A stretch of DNA of 64,000 nt, taken from NCBI RefSeq assembly GCF_018853465.1, contig NZ_JABBOU010000041.1:1-64000 (forward strand), read 5' to 3'. The notes under the pieces were generated by a model. The model did not search any database and was not told the origin of the DNA. It saw only the letters and a program-made list of their open reading frames with translations. Shown piece after piece: positions 29,238 through 37,219 of the stretch (the first letter of the stretch is position 1; every line of letters begins with the position of its first letter). This stretch comes from Acidithiobacillus montserratensis. Lineage in GTDB: Bacteria; Pseudomonadota; Gammaproteobacteria; Acidithiobacillales; Acidithiobacillaceae. The translations under genes and the position numbers were made by a program.

Positions 29238-29566
29238 CCGGGCATCTCCTTGGTCAATACAATGGGATCGCCAAAAAAGCTGTCAAGGCGGCACAACTGC
29301 AAGGCCTGGACTACGGCAACAGAATGCGCACTCAGCAATAAACGGGACCCCCGATATAAGGATTCAGTTTTGGCGGCAATCAGAACCTGAAGACCCGCAC
29401 CATCAATTTCACAGACATCTTCCAGGATGAGTTCTACCTCGTGAAACTGGGTGATAGCCTTTAGCAGGGCTTCGCGTAATGCTGCTACCGCATATATATC
29501 CAGATCACCGAGTAGTCGCATTTGCAGTTTTCCTGAGCTGCTTTCCTGCTGAATATCCAGGCTCAT
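29234..29566 (-). CDS. STAS-domain protein in the chemotaxis operon
   Basis: A single STAS domain of 110 residues with RLLGDLDIYAVAALREALL, then LILEDVCEIDGAGLQVLIAAK, where the usual phosphorylatable Ser position (D-S/T-x-G) reads DGAG. STAS proteins act as anti-anti-sigma factors or scaffold partners. The lack of a Ser/Thr in DGAG argues against classical phosphoregulation. It lies between cheY and cheA with a 1-base gap and an overlap, so it is surely co-expressed with them. Its partner is unknown; a link to CheA or the receptors is inferred from position. Confidence 0.85.
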   Translation of the reverse strand: MSLDIQQESSSGKLQMRLLGDLDIYAVAALREALLKAITQFHEVELILEDVCEIDGAGLQVLIAAKTESLYRGSRLLLSAHSVAVVQALQLCRLDSFFGDPIVLTKEMPG

Positions 29567-29567
29567 G

Positions 29568-29939
29568 TCAGGGTAAAACCAGTTTACTAACAGCTGCCAG
29601 CATTTGCTGCGGCTGAAAAGGCTTGATGACCCAGGCTTTTGCGCCGGCAGCCTGTCCTTCGCGTTTTTTTTCCTCTTCGGCTTCCGTGGTCAGCATAATA
29701 ACAGGAGTGAATTTGTATTCTGGTTTTTGTTTAAGAGTTTTTACAAAAGTGATACCATCCATATTGGGCATATTCACGTCACTGATGATGAGATGGATCT
29801 TATCTGCGGCTGCCAATTTGGCAAGACCATCCACACCATCACAGGCTTCAATCACGTTATAACCCCCGCCTTTCAGGGCAATACTGACCACTTGTCGCAG
29901 TGAAGCAGAATCATCCACTACCAATATATTTTTCGCCAT
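29568..29939 (-). CDS. cheY: Chemotaxis response regulator CheY
   Basis: A single receiver domain of 123 residues that carries the signal from CheA to the motor switch. DD at 9-10, the phosphoacceptor D54 in IISDVNMPNMDG, the Thr in MLTTEAE and the Lys in VIKPFQP are all present. AAGGAA precedes the ATG. The gene lies between the soluble receptor and the STAS gene. Confidence 0.95.
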   Translation of the reverse strand: MAKNILVVDDSASLRQVVSIALKGGGYNVIEACDGVDGLAKLAAADKIHLIISDVNMPNMDGITFVKTLKQKPEYKFTPVIMLTTEAEEEKKREGQAAGAKAWVIKPFQPQQMLAAVSKLVLP

Positions 29940-29954
29940 GACTCAATTTCCTTG

Positions 29955-30878
29955 TTAAAAAAAGGTAATCTCCTGGTCCCCGGAAGCTGCTGTCGTAGCC
30001 TCTCCACGGTGAATAGACCGTTCTTCCGAGGTGGTATATTTGTCCGATAAGGACTGCAACCATTTTTCCAGACCCTGCTCGCTATCGGACTGCAGATGTC
30101 CAGGTAGCTCCTCCATACCCTCTTCGGCATGACTCAGGGTCTGACTGACACGATCCTGAAACTGCAATGCCACGAGTAACTGATCCATTTCTGCACTGAT
30201 TCCTTCCGCTTCCTGTTGCAGGGTTTCCGCAGAAGCGCTCAAATGCCGGGTCATCTCTTGTAAGCGCTGCAGCACATCCCGTATGGAACGTTCAGCATTC
30301 CCCAAAAACTGACGCTCTTGCTGAATAGTGCTTGCAGACTGATTGACGACGCCCCGGATAGAACTGGTGATTTCCTTGACGCTCTCGCCCATCTGCTGAC
30401 TGGTTTCCTTCGAGCGGGTAGATAGCTTGCGAACCTCATCGGCAACAACCGCAAACCCTCGTCCCTGCTCCCCGGCGCGTGCCGCCTCGATGGCTGCATT
30501 GAGAGCAAGCAAGGTTGTCTGAGAAGCAATTTCGCCGACATCTCTGGCCATGGTTTCCAGGACACTGACTTGTTTCAGCAAGGCAGATATGACGCTTTGC
30601 TGGGTTTCATGCTGTGCGGTAACCGCAGCAATATGTTTGAGTACACTCAAAAGTTCATTTTCACTGTTCTGAAAAAGTGTCGCTAGATCCTGAGGTGAAC
30701 CGCCATGGGTATCGCCTCGGGATACCTGAACGGCATTACCCAGGCGTTGGTGCAGATTGACGAAGCGAGACATGATATCCGCTATAGCCGATTCCATCTG
30801 GGTACGTCCGGAACGTACCTGAGAGCTCAGTACGCTAATGGCTTGACCGAGGGCGCTGACGAGTGAATCTGATGTCAT
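29955..30878 (-). CDS. Soluble methyl-accepting protein with a CheZ-like element
   Basis: A 307-residue chemoreceptor-like protein with no membrane helix. The signalling tip is clear ([19 protein letters not shown], then [16 protein letters not shown], about 121-156). Downstream, residues 236-246 read [11 protein letters not shown]. This has the same F-Q-D-x3-Q pattern as the CheZ active site (FQDLTGQ in E. coli CheZ, with its catalytic Asp and Gln). The protein ends in a short acidic-hydrophobic tail, DQEITFF, comparable in character to CheY-binding tails. It may be a receptor with phosphatase-like or CheY-binding ability; that is a hypothesis. It is the first gene of the chemosensory operon. 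Confidence 0.85.
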   Translation of the reverse strand: MTSDSLVSALGQAISVLSSQVRSGRTQMESAIADIMSRFVNLHQRLGNAVQVSRGDTHGGSPQDLATLFQNSENELLSVLKHIAAVTAQHETQQSVISALLKQVSVLETMARDVGEIASQTTLLALNAAIEAARAGEQGRGFAVVADEVRKLSTRSKETSQQMGESVKEITSSIRGVVNQSASTIQQERQFLGNAERSIRDVLQRLQEMTRHLSASAETLQQEAEGISAEMDQLLVALQFQDRVSQTLSHAEEGMEELPGHLQSDSEQGLEKWLQSLSDKYTTSEERSIHRGEATTAASGDQEITFF

Positions 30879-30928
30879 GTTACTGATCCATCCTGGTAGT
30901 TTGTTTCAAATCTGGTACAGTCAGAATG

Positions 30929-30956
30929 AACTACGGCACGCTGCCGCAAAAACTTT
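30929..30956 (-). promoter_or_regulatory. Candidate sigma-28 (FliA) promoter for the chemosensory operon
   Basis: On the minus strand TAAAGTTT starts at 30956 and GCCGTAGT at 30936, about 50 bases before the first gene. The known consensus is TAAAGTTT-N11-GCCGATAA. Here the spacer is one base longer and the -10 matches mainly in GCCG. The remainder of the 223-base gap up to 31101 shows nothing else I can name. Confidence 0.4.
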
Positions 30957-31101
30957 AGGGGATACTGATGCAGTTCTTGCAAACGCCACTCCGCCTTGCT
31001 CCAATAGGCAAATTATTAAAAAACGTCTAATTGACTTAGCATCCGTCTTCAAACGCTTTAGTTATTGAACAAGAATTTTTAAATCATAAGGTTACTGAAA
31101 A

Positions 31102-32358
31102 ATGAACCCTGTAAATGATCATCTGCCACCCTCCAGTGAAGAGGATGAGCTGGTTGCTCGTCAGGCCATTCTTGGGCGCCAGGACGAAATCATCGGCTAC
31201 GAGCTTTTTGCCCGCAACGAAAACAGCGGTCCTCTGGAAGATCCTTTTCTCTGCTCCGCCCGGGTTTTGATCAAAACTTTCAGCGTCTTCAGTCCGAAAA
31301 ACCTGCTGGGCGGGAAGCCGGCGTTCATCAATTTCAACAACAGTCAATTTGATGAAAAAAGTCTGGCACTTTTCCCGCCACGCCAGGTGATTCCCGAGTT
31401 TACTATTACCGAGGCACCCAGTCGCGAGTTTTTGGGGCAACTTCTTCAGCTCCAGAAACTGGGATTTCGACTGGCACTGGACCGCTTCGAAGCCAAGCCC
31501 TGGCATGTAGCCCTGCTCAAAATTGTGGATTTCGTCAAAATCGATTGCTTCAGCAATAATCCGGAACAATGGGAACAATGGGTCAAGCTCATCAAAAGTT
31601 ATAAGCTGCCACAACAACCGGCGATCATTGCAACGCGCGTGGAGACTGTAGAATTGGCGCGTCGTTGCTTTGAAGCGGGAGTCGATTACAGTCAGGGTTT
31701 TTATTACATGCAGCCAGAGATCATCAAGGGCAAGCCCTTGACCTCCAATCAGCATACTATATTCAATCTGCTGAATTTGTTACTCGAAGAAAACCCCGTC
31801 TCCGACATTGAAGAAGCCTTTCGCCGGGATCCAGGACTTTCCTATCAACTGTTACGCTATCTGAATTCGGCTGGCATGACCCGTGGCAAAGAAGTGGATA
31901 GTATCCGCCAGGCTCTTATTTTATTGGGTCGTGAACCTTTGCAGCGCTGGCTGACACTGCTTTTATTTGCCAGTCGGGGAACGCAAAAATCACCTATCCT
32001 GATCATGGCAGCTACCCGCGCCAAGTTTGCCGAGCTCCTCCGCGAAAAATCTCCACTATTAAGCAAAGAACCAATGGTTTTAAATCGCAGTTTTCTTATA
32101 GGAATGCTCTCACTACTCGATGTTTATCTGCAACAGCCCATGCTAGCGCTCCTGAATGAACTGAAAATTCCTGAAGAAATGCGTCAGGCACTTTTGTATA
32201 AGGCGGGTGAGGATGGCGCGTTACTTGGCTTGATGGATGCTGTGGAGCACGGCGATCTTGACACCGTGAAACAGATGGGGCCGCAATGGGGACTATCACT
32301 GGCAGAAATTACTGCTGCATCATTGGAAGCCATGAACTGGGCAGCGAATTTGAAATGA
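31102..32358 (+). CDS. Degenerate EAL plus HDOD signalling protein (YuxH-like)
   Basis: A 418-residue protein with an N-terminal EAL-like domain (about 15-205) and a C-terminal HDOD domain (about 215-400, with DPGLSYQLLRYLNSAGMT and VDSIRQALILLGREPLQRWL). The EAL part keeps the Glu in GYELFAR and the Lys in FVKIDCF, but DDFG has become DRFE, so c-di-GMP hydrolysis is unlikely. Such EAL-HDOD proteins are usually regulatory or c-di-GMP-binding. The next gene also starts with an HDOD domain, and the pair lies between the chemosensory and stator genes. A TTGACT element lies about 70 bases before the start, but its -10 is poor. Confidence 0.85.
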   Translation: MNPVNDHLPPSSEEDELVARQAILGRQDEIIGYELFARNENSGPLEDPFLCSARVLIKTFSVFSPKNLLGGKPAFINFNNSQFDEKSLALFPPRQVIPEFTITEAPSREFLGQLLQLQKLGFRLALDRFEAKPWHVALLKIVDFVKIDCFSNNPEQWEQWVKLIKSYKLPQQPAIIATRVETVELARRCFEAGVDYSQGFYYMQPEIIKGKPLTSNQHTIFNLLNLLLEENPVSDIEEAFRRDPGLSYQLLRYLNSAGMTRGKEVDSIRQALILLGREPLQRWLTLLLFASRGTQKSPILIMAATRAKFAELLREKSPLLSKEPMVLNRSFLIGMLSLLDVYLQQPMLALLNELKIPEEMRQALLYKAGEDGALLGLMDAVEHGDLDTVKQMGPQWGLSLAEITAASLEAMNWAANLK

Positions 32359-32398
32359 ACGCATTGCGTGCTCAAACATGATAAAGGAAGAGAAGACA

Positions 32399-34270
32399 AT
32401 GCATATGGATGCTTTTTTACCCCAGCTGGAGAAAGGCAATTGTCCTTCACCATCCCAAAGTACATTAGCACTCATGGAGCTGCTGCAAAAAGATAATGCC
32501 GGGCTTGATGAGGCTGCCAAGCTGATTCGTCTTGATCCCATTCTCACTGCCAAGATCATCAAACTCGTCAATTCTCCCTTGTATCGTTCTACCCGGCCAA
32601 TTGTTTCTCTCGACGACGCCTTGATGCGCATCGGTTTGCGGATTGTGGTTCATATGGCTCTGGGGCTGAATCTGATCAATGGTAAACTTCCATCCGCTCC
32701 GGAATTTAATTTGACGCATTTCTGGTCAGCAAATTTGTTGCGGGCCATTTCCATGCAAGCCTTGGCTACCGAAATAGGAAACTGGCCCGCCGGAGAGGTT
32801 TTTATTTTTGGCTTGTTGAGTGAAATTGGCGGCCTGATGATCGTTTGTAACGCGCCAGAAAAAAGCGCAGCGCTGACGAATCAGGGCTTGGGCCTTGCAC
32901 AACAACAGGCATTTGAAAAAAATCAGTTAGGATTTAATCGCCATGAATTGACGGCGGCACTTATGCGACAGTGGCATTTTCCAGAAATCATGATCAAGGC
33001 CATAGAAGCACAACCGCAACAGCCTGCCCCTCCTCTTGAAACAGGTTCCCATAACCCTAACGATCGACTGCAGCTACTCGTACGTATTCTGGAAGCTGGA
33101 CGCACCATCACCGAATGGGCCACGTCCTCCACATCTGATCGTAGCCTTGAGGCTCTGCAGAAAAAAATCCAAAGTTGGTGGGTAAACACACCTCATTTCG
33201 CATCTATGATCCATCAAACGCTCTCTGAATGGGCTGCAGTTGCAGAAATTCTTGATTTACCAAAGTCACCGCCCGGCCAGGAAAAGCTGGAATCTGTTCG
33301 CAATGCCTTGCTGTCCGTGCGAGACCAGCATCAAAATGAATCATCCGTAAATAAGCCTTTGCTGCTGATAGATGGTCAGGACACTGATCGGGCTATTTTG
33401 CAACGTACACTGGAACCTGCAGGATATCAGATACTTCAGGCATCCAGTGTAGATGAGGCTTTTACTATTATTTATAAAAACACCCCACGGATTATTCTTC
33501 TGGATTGGGCTATGCCGGAAATCGGCGGACTGCTTTTATGCCGTCGACTTCGTCGGGAGTTTGGTCTGCGACTGTATATCATTATTCTCACGGCCCATTA
33601 TAATCAAGATGATGCATTAGAAGCCCTGGAAGCAGGTGCCAACGACTATTTAGGCAAGCCCATAGACAGAAATTTCTTATTGGCCAAACTGCTTGTAGCC
33701 AAAAAAATTGTCGAGTTCATTTCATCACTTGAAAGCAACTGTGAGCAACTTATTCATCAGAATCATTCATTACAATCCATGGCCATGAAAGATGCATTGA
33801 CCGGATTAGCTAATAGACGCGGAGCAGATGAGTTTCTGAAACAACACTGGCCAAATGCCTTGCGCCATCAAAGCGATTTAAGCTGTATCATGATCGACAT
33901 TGACCACTTCAAGAAAATTAATGATCAATATGGTCACGATCAGGGTGATCGTGTACTGGCGGCCGTGGGAAAAACTATTCTGGAAATCTCGCGCATAGGC
34001 GATCTCACTGCACGTGTAGGTGGCGAGGAGTTCATGATAATCTGTCTTCAATGCAATCAGGAAAATGCTGCTTCTCTCGCTGAACGGTTGCGACAAAGTG
34101 TGACCAAAATAGTTGGAACACTGCCACCAGTCACCATCAGTGTCGGGGTATCAGAATTAAATGCGGCTATGGCTAATATTGAGGCTTTACTTCGTGCTGC
34201 GGATCAAGCGTTACTGACAGCAAAACGACAAGGGCGCAACAGGGTAGTTTGCGCACCGAAAATCCCTTGA
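32399..34270 (+). CDS. HDOD-REC-GGDEF diguanylate cyclase
   Basis: A 623-residue signalling protein with three parts. An HDOD domain spans about 5-220 (DPILTAKIIKLVNSPLYRST; VSLDDALMRIG). A receiver spans about 320-435, with the phosphoacceptor in IILLDWAMPEIGG and the Lys in YLGKPI, but the usual DD pair reads IDGQDTD. The GGDEF domain has an active-type GGEEF and the I-site RIGD five residues before it, so c-di-GMP synthesis with product inhibition is likely. The start at 32399 is preferred because AGGAAGAGAAG lies upstream; an in-frame ATG at 32378 lacks a ribosome site. It follows the EAL-HDOD gene and converges on motB. Confidence 0.88.
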   Translation: MHMDAFLPQLEKGNCPSPSQSTLALMELLQKDNAGLDEAAKLIRLDPILTAKIIKLVNSPLYRSTRPIVSLDDALMRIGLRIVVHMALGLNLINGKLPSAPEFNLTHFWSANLLRAISMQALATEIGNWPAGEVFIFGLLSEIGGLMIVCNAPEKSAALTNQGLGLAQQQAFEKNQLGFNRHELTAALMRQWHFPEIMIKAIEAQPQQPAPPLETGSHNPNDRLQLLVRILEAGRTITEWATSSTSDRSLEALQKKIQSWWVNTPHFASMIHQTLSEWAAVAEILDLPKSPPGQEKLESVRNALLSVRDQHQNESSVNKPLLLIDGQDTDRAILQRTLEPAGYQILQASSVDEAFTIIYKNTPRIILLDWAMPEIGGLLLCRRLRREFGLRLYIIILTAHYNQDDALEALEAGANDYLGKPIDRNFLLAKLLVAKKIVEFISSLESNCEQLIHQNHSLQSMAMKDALTGLANRRGADEFLKQHWPNALRHQSDLSCIMIDIDHFKKINDQYGHDQGDRVLAAVGKTILEISRIGDLTARVGGEEFMIICLQCNQENAASLAERLRQSVTKIVGTLPPVTISVGVSELNAAMANIEALLRAADQALLTAKRQGRNRVVCAPKIP

Positions 34271-34280
34271 TGTAACACCG

Positions 34281-35237
34281 TCATGAAGAGCTATCCTCAA
34301 CAACGGGGAGACGTGTTGCATTCCCACCAATGATTTCTTTTGCCGTTAAGGCATCATTCACACTTCTTTCCGTTTTCTGATTGCCGACAATGCGCAATGC
34401 TGCCTTTTGACTGAGCACTACAATACTGACGCGCCTGTTCAAGGGTGAGTCGGGCTCTTTCGGCACATACAGCACGGCAGAGCCCATACCCACCACCCGC
34501 AGAATTTTACTTTCATCCAGGCCACTCTGCACCAGAATCTGACGCACGGCATTGGCCCGTCCTGCTGACAAATTGAAATTACTGTAACCCTTGCCGCCAT
34601 TGGCATAGCGCAAGGCATCGGTATGCCCGGTAATGCTGATCTGATTGGGTAGCTGGTTCAAGGTTGGCGCTATGGCCTTGAAAATCACCCGGGCATAGGG
34701 TTCCAGAACGGTACTGCCATTGGGAAACATGGAGCGTTTCGCGCTATCCACCACCTGAATACGCAGTCCCTCCGGGGTGATATTGATGAGTAACTGATGC
34801 CGAAAAGCGGCGAGAGCGGGGTTACTGGCAATTTGTGCGTCCAGAACTTTTTTCAGATGCTCCAGATTTTCATGGTCCACCTGTTCACTTGCAGCCGTCA
34901 GGGTAGGATTGCTGGCAAGATTTTGCCGCTTTTCACCGCGTTGAATCTCACCGACGGTCTTTGTCAAATTTTTGCCGCCACCAGGCAAAATGGAGTTGGA
35001 TGAACCACTGCCAGGACCGCCCATTAAAGAAACCCGTTCAGGGTTTTTGAACCACTGGGCAATACCTTGCAACTGTGCCTTGGTCGTGGAACCCAGTAAC
35101 CACATTAATAAAAAGAAGGCCATCATGGCGGTAATAAAATCCGCGTAGGCGATTTTCCAGGCACCACCGTGCCCGCCACCACTCAGTTTTTTGATGCGCT
35201 TTATGATAATTGGCTTGTTTTTCCCTTCATCAGCCAT
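34281..35237 (-). CDS. motB: Flagellar stator protein MotB
   Basis: The peptidoglycan-anchored stator subunit of the proton channel. The 318 residues have a single helix with the proton-carrying Asp (D33 in AYADFITAMMAFFLLMWLL) and a C-terminal OmpA-like domain with ITGHTDALRYANGGKGYSNF, LSAGRANAV and NRRVSIVVL. It follows motA after 6 bases and belongs to the fliS-like/fliL/motA/motB run. The gene converges on the HDOD-REC-GGDEF gene, 10 bases away. Confidence 0.96.
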   Translation of the reverse strand: MADEGKNKPIIIKRIKKLSGGGHGGAWKIAYADFITAMMAFFLLMWLLGSTTKAQLQGIAQWFKNPERVSLMGGPGSGSSNSILPGGGKNLTKTVGEIQRGEKRQNLASNPTLTAASEQVDHENLEHLKKVLDAQIASNPALAAFRHQLLINITPEGLRIQVVDSAKRSMFPNGSTVLEPYARVIFKAIAPTLNQLPNQISITGHTDALRYANGGKGYSNFNLSAGRANAVRQILVQSGLDESKILRVVGMGSAVLYVPKEPDSPLNRRVSIVVLSQKAALRIVGNQKTERSVNDALTAKEIIGGNATRLPVVEDSSS

Positions 35238-35243
35238 AATTTA

Positions 35244-36104
35244 TCACTTTCCCTTGCTTTCCCGCAGATGCGTATCTAACTCCTGAAAACTGGGACGTTC
35301 AGTAGAAAACAAAACCTTACGCCCGAATTCTACCGCGACCTGTGGTGGGTATGCATTCATAGTGGCCAGCAAAGCCACCTTAATACATTCAAAAATTTTA
35401 CTAATTTCTGCCGCCCGGTCTTCCATCCGTGATGCCAAAGGAGACAATACGGCGTATCCCAAAAGAATGCCCAGAAATGTCCCCACCAATGCCGCCGCAA
35501 TCAGCTCACCCAGAACTGAGGGTGGCTTATCCACAGAGCCCATGGTGTTCACTACACCCATCACTGCGGCCACAATACCGAAAGCGGGCATACCATCGGC
35601 GGTACGGGTCAAGGCATGGATGGGAATTTCCATTTCGCGATGATGGGTATCAATATCCACATCCATGAGATTTTCCATTTCAAAGGCTCCCAGATTGCCA
35701 CCCACCATCAGTCGCAAATAATCAGTTAAAAATTCCATCACATGATGATCTGCGAGAATACGCGGATATTTTTTGAACATTTCGCTGGCAGCAGGATCAT
35801 CCACGTCGCCTTCAATGGACATCAGCCCCCCCTGACGAATTTTAGCAAAAAGCTCATTCAGCAGACTGAGCAACTCCATATAAATGGCTTTGTTGTATTT
35901 CGAGCCCTTGAATGCCAGAGGCAGGGCTTTGATAACGGCTTTAAAGGTACGCGGGAATGTTGCTGCAAAAAATGCACCAAAAGCACCACCAGCAATCATC
36001 AACAGTTCATAAGGCTGAATCAGGGCAGTAATGGCCCCGCCTTCGAGCATGAAGCCACCAAATATAGCGCCCAGCGCAATGATATAGCCGATAATCAGAA
36101 ACAT
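35244..36104 (-). CDS. motA: Flagellar stator protein MotA
   Basis: The four-helix stator subunit that pushes against FliG. The 286 residues show the start FLIIGYIIALGAIFGGFMLEGG, the cytoplasmic loop with charged helices and GFEMENLMDVDIDTHH-like order (NLGAFEMENLMDVDID), and the conserved Pro in ADGMPAFGIVAAVMGVVNTM, followed by GTFLGILLGYAVLSPLA. It lies between fliL and motB. A second, different MotA-like protein is encoded at 39920. Confidence 0.96.
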   Translation of the reverse strand: MFLIIGYIIALGAIFGGFMLEGGAITALIQPYELLMIAGGAFGAFFAATFPRTFKAVIKALPLAFKGSKYNKAIYMELLSLLNELFAKIRQGGLMSIEGDVDDPAASEMFKKYPRILADHHVMEFLTDYLRLMVGGNLGAFEMENLMDVDIDTHHREMEIPIHALTRTADGMPAFGIVAAVMGVVNTMGSVDKPPSVLGELIAAALVGTFLGILLGYAVLSPLASRMEDRAAEISKIFECIKVALLATMNAYPPQVAVEFGRKVLFSTERPSFQELDTHLRESKGK

Positions 36105-36117
36105 GGATTAAATCCCG

Positions 36118-36615
36118 TTATTGAACAACAAAACTGGCAAAATATACTGCCGCTATGGGTGGTGTTTTATCGGGTTGGGGTTTTTTAAGCGCCCCACCAT
36201 CGGTTTCGAGTATTTGATTTACCTGCGCTTTTATTTTTTGCAGGAGTTGATCACGCACCGCTGGCTGGCTCACCGTGTCGGCATTCTGAGCACTCAACAA
36301 GAGCAGAATGCCATTGCGAATCTCGGGCATAAAAGACTTCACCGATGCCTCGACTGATGGATCATAGGTTTTTAACTGGATTTGCACCTGAATATAATGG
36401 GTACTTCCATCAGAACTTTGGAGGTTGGTCACCAGTGAACCCAGATCAATAAACTTGGTGTTCTGCAGTTTTTGCTGAGCTACTTCTGCCGGGGTCGGGG
36501 CTGCCGTAGAGCGCAGCATGAACCACCATACCGCTGCACCGCCGACTACTACCAGCAATACGATAACAGCCATCAGAATAACTACCAGCTTGCTTTTTCC
36601 CGCTTCTTCCGCCAT
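36118..36615 (-). CDS. fliL: Flagellar basal-body-associated protein FliL
   Basis: A single-span inner-membrane protein that surrounds or supports the stator. The 165 residues have a membrane helix at about 11-33 (VVILMAVIVLLVVVGGAAVWW) preceded by a short Lys-rich cytoplasmic start. The periplasmic domain contains VTNLQSSDGSTHYIQVQIQL and IRNGILLLLSAQNADTVS. Here fliL precedes motA instead of lying between fliK and fliM, which are adjacent in this window. Its position beside the stator genes agrees with its known role. Confidence 0.92.
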   Translation of the reverse strand: MAEEAGKSKLVVILMAVIVLLVVVGGAAVWWFMLRSTAAPTPAEVAQQKLQNTKFIDLGSLVTNLQSSDGSTHYIQVQIQLKTYDPSVEASVKSFMPEIRNGILLLLSAQNADTVSQPAVRDQLLQKIKAQVNQILETDGGALKKPQPDKTPPIAAVYFASFVVQ

Positions 36616-36653
36616 GGCTTCCTTGCCTTTAATATTTCAGAATAAATGGATCA

Positions 36654-37076
36654 TTATCCGACCAGCATATCATTAAAGTCTATCATCCTGTGAGTCTGGC
36701 TGCCCTGGGTTTTGCCATATACGCAAGACCACTCCAAGCGCAAGTCCTGGATAACCGGATCACAGCACTGAAGAGCATTCAAGTCATTGAACATATTGCA
36801 ATAAGCCAGCTTCAACAATAAATAGCGGTATAAGCGATCGAGGCGAATCACGCGCTCTTTGGTCAGCTGTTCTTCCAGATGCAGGAGCAGATGTTGCACC
36901 AAATGTTCAGCACGTTCTATGGCCACTCTCTTGGCCTCATAGTCGCGACGCTCCAGAGCATTCCTTATACGCAGCAAATAGGCCTCCACCCCCTCCAAAC
37001 CGAGTTGCATCAGTGGTGTAGTGTTTTCCTGAGAGGATTCCGGATAATGCATATATGGCTGAGATGGTTGAGGCAT
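36654..37076 (-). CDS. FliS-like protein (second copy)
   Basis: A 140-residue paralogue of the flagellin chaperone FliS. The stretch LDRLYRYLLLKLAYCNMFND and the following VIQDLRLEW line up well with LDSLYRFLLNQLAQANIFDD and VLEDLRDAW of the fliS at 62043. The start at 37076 has AGGAGA upstream; the frame runs 16 codons further. It has a longer N-terminus with MPQPSQPYMHYPE and a Cys-containing C-terminus ending in DFNDMLVG. It leads the run fliS-like/fliL/motA/motB. Whether it binds flagellin or another exported protein is unknown. Confidence 0.8.
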   Translation of the reverse strand: MPQPSQPYMHYPESSQENTTPLMQLGLEGVEAYLLRIRNALERRDYEAKRVAIERAEHLVQHLLLHLEEQLTKERVIRLDRLYRYLLLKLAYCNMFNDLNALQCCDPVIQDLRLEWSCVYGKTQGSQTHRMIDFNDMLVG

Positions 37077-37174
37077 GGCTACTCTCCTGCGGCTTCTGAA
37101 TTGTCTAAACGACACATCCTGCAAAAAACTGAAGTAGCCCTCCTTGTCGTGACAACAACCATAACCAGAAAAAG

Positions 37175-37190
37175 TGGCATGATGCTTGCT
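37175..37190 (+). promoter_or_regulatory. Sigma-54 promoter for the GGDEF gene at 37220
   Basis: TGGCATGATGCTTGCT fits the consensus TGGCAC-N5-TTGCW with the invariant GG (37176-37177) and GC (37188-37189) ten bases apart. The start codon lies 30 bases downstream with a strong GGGAGG site. It would put this cyclase under an activator such as the FleQ-like protein or FleR. Confidence 0.75.
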
Positions 37191-37219
37191 TAATTAGCTC
37201 TAAAGACGGGAGGTAAGCC

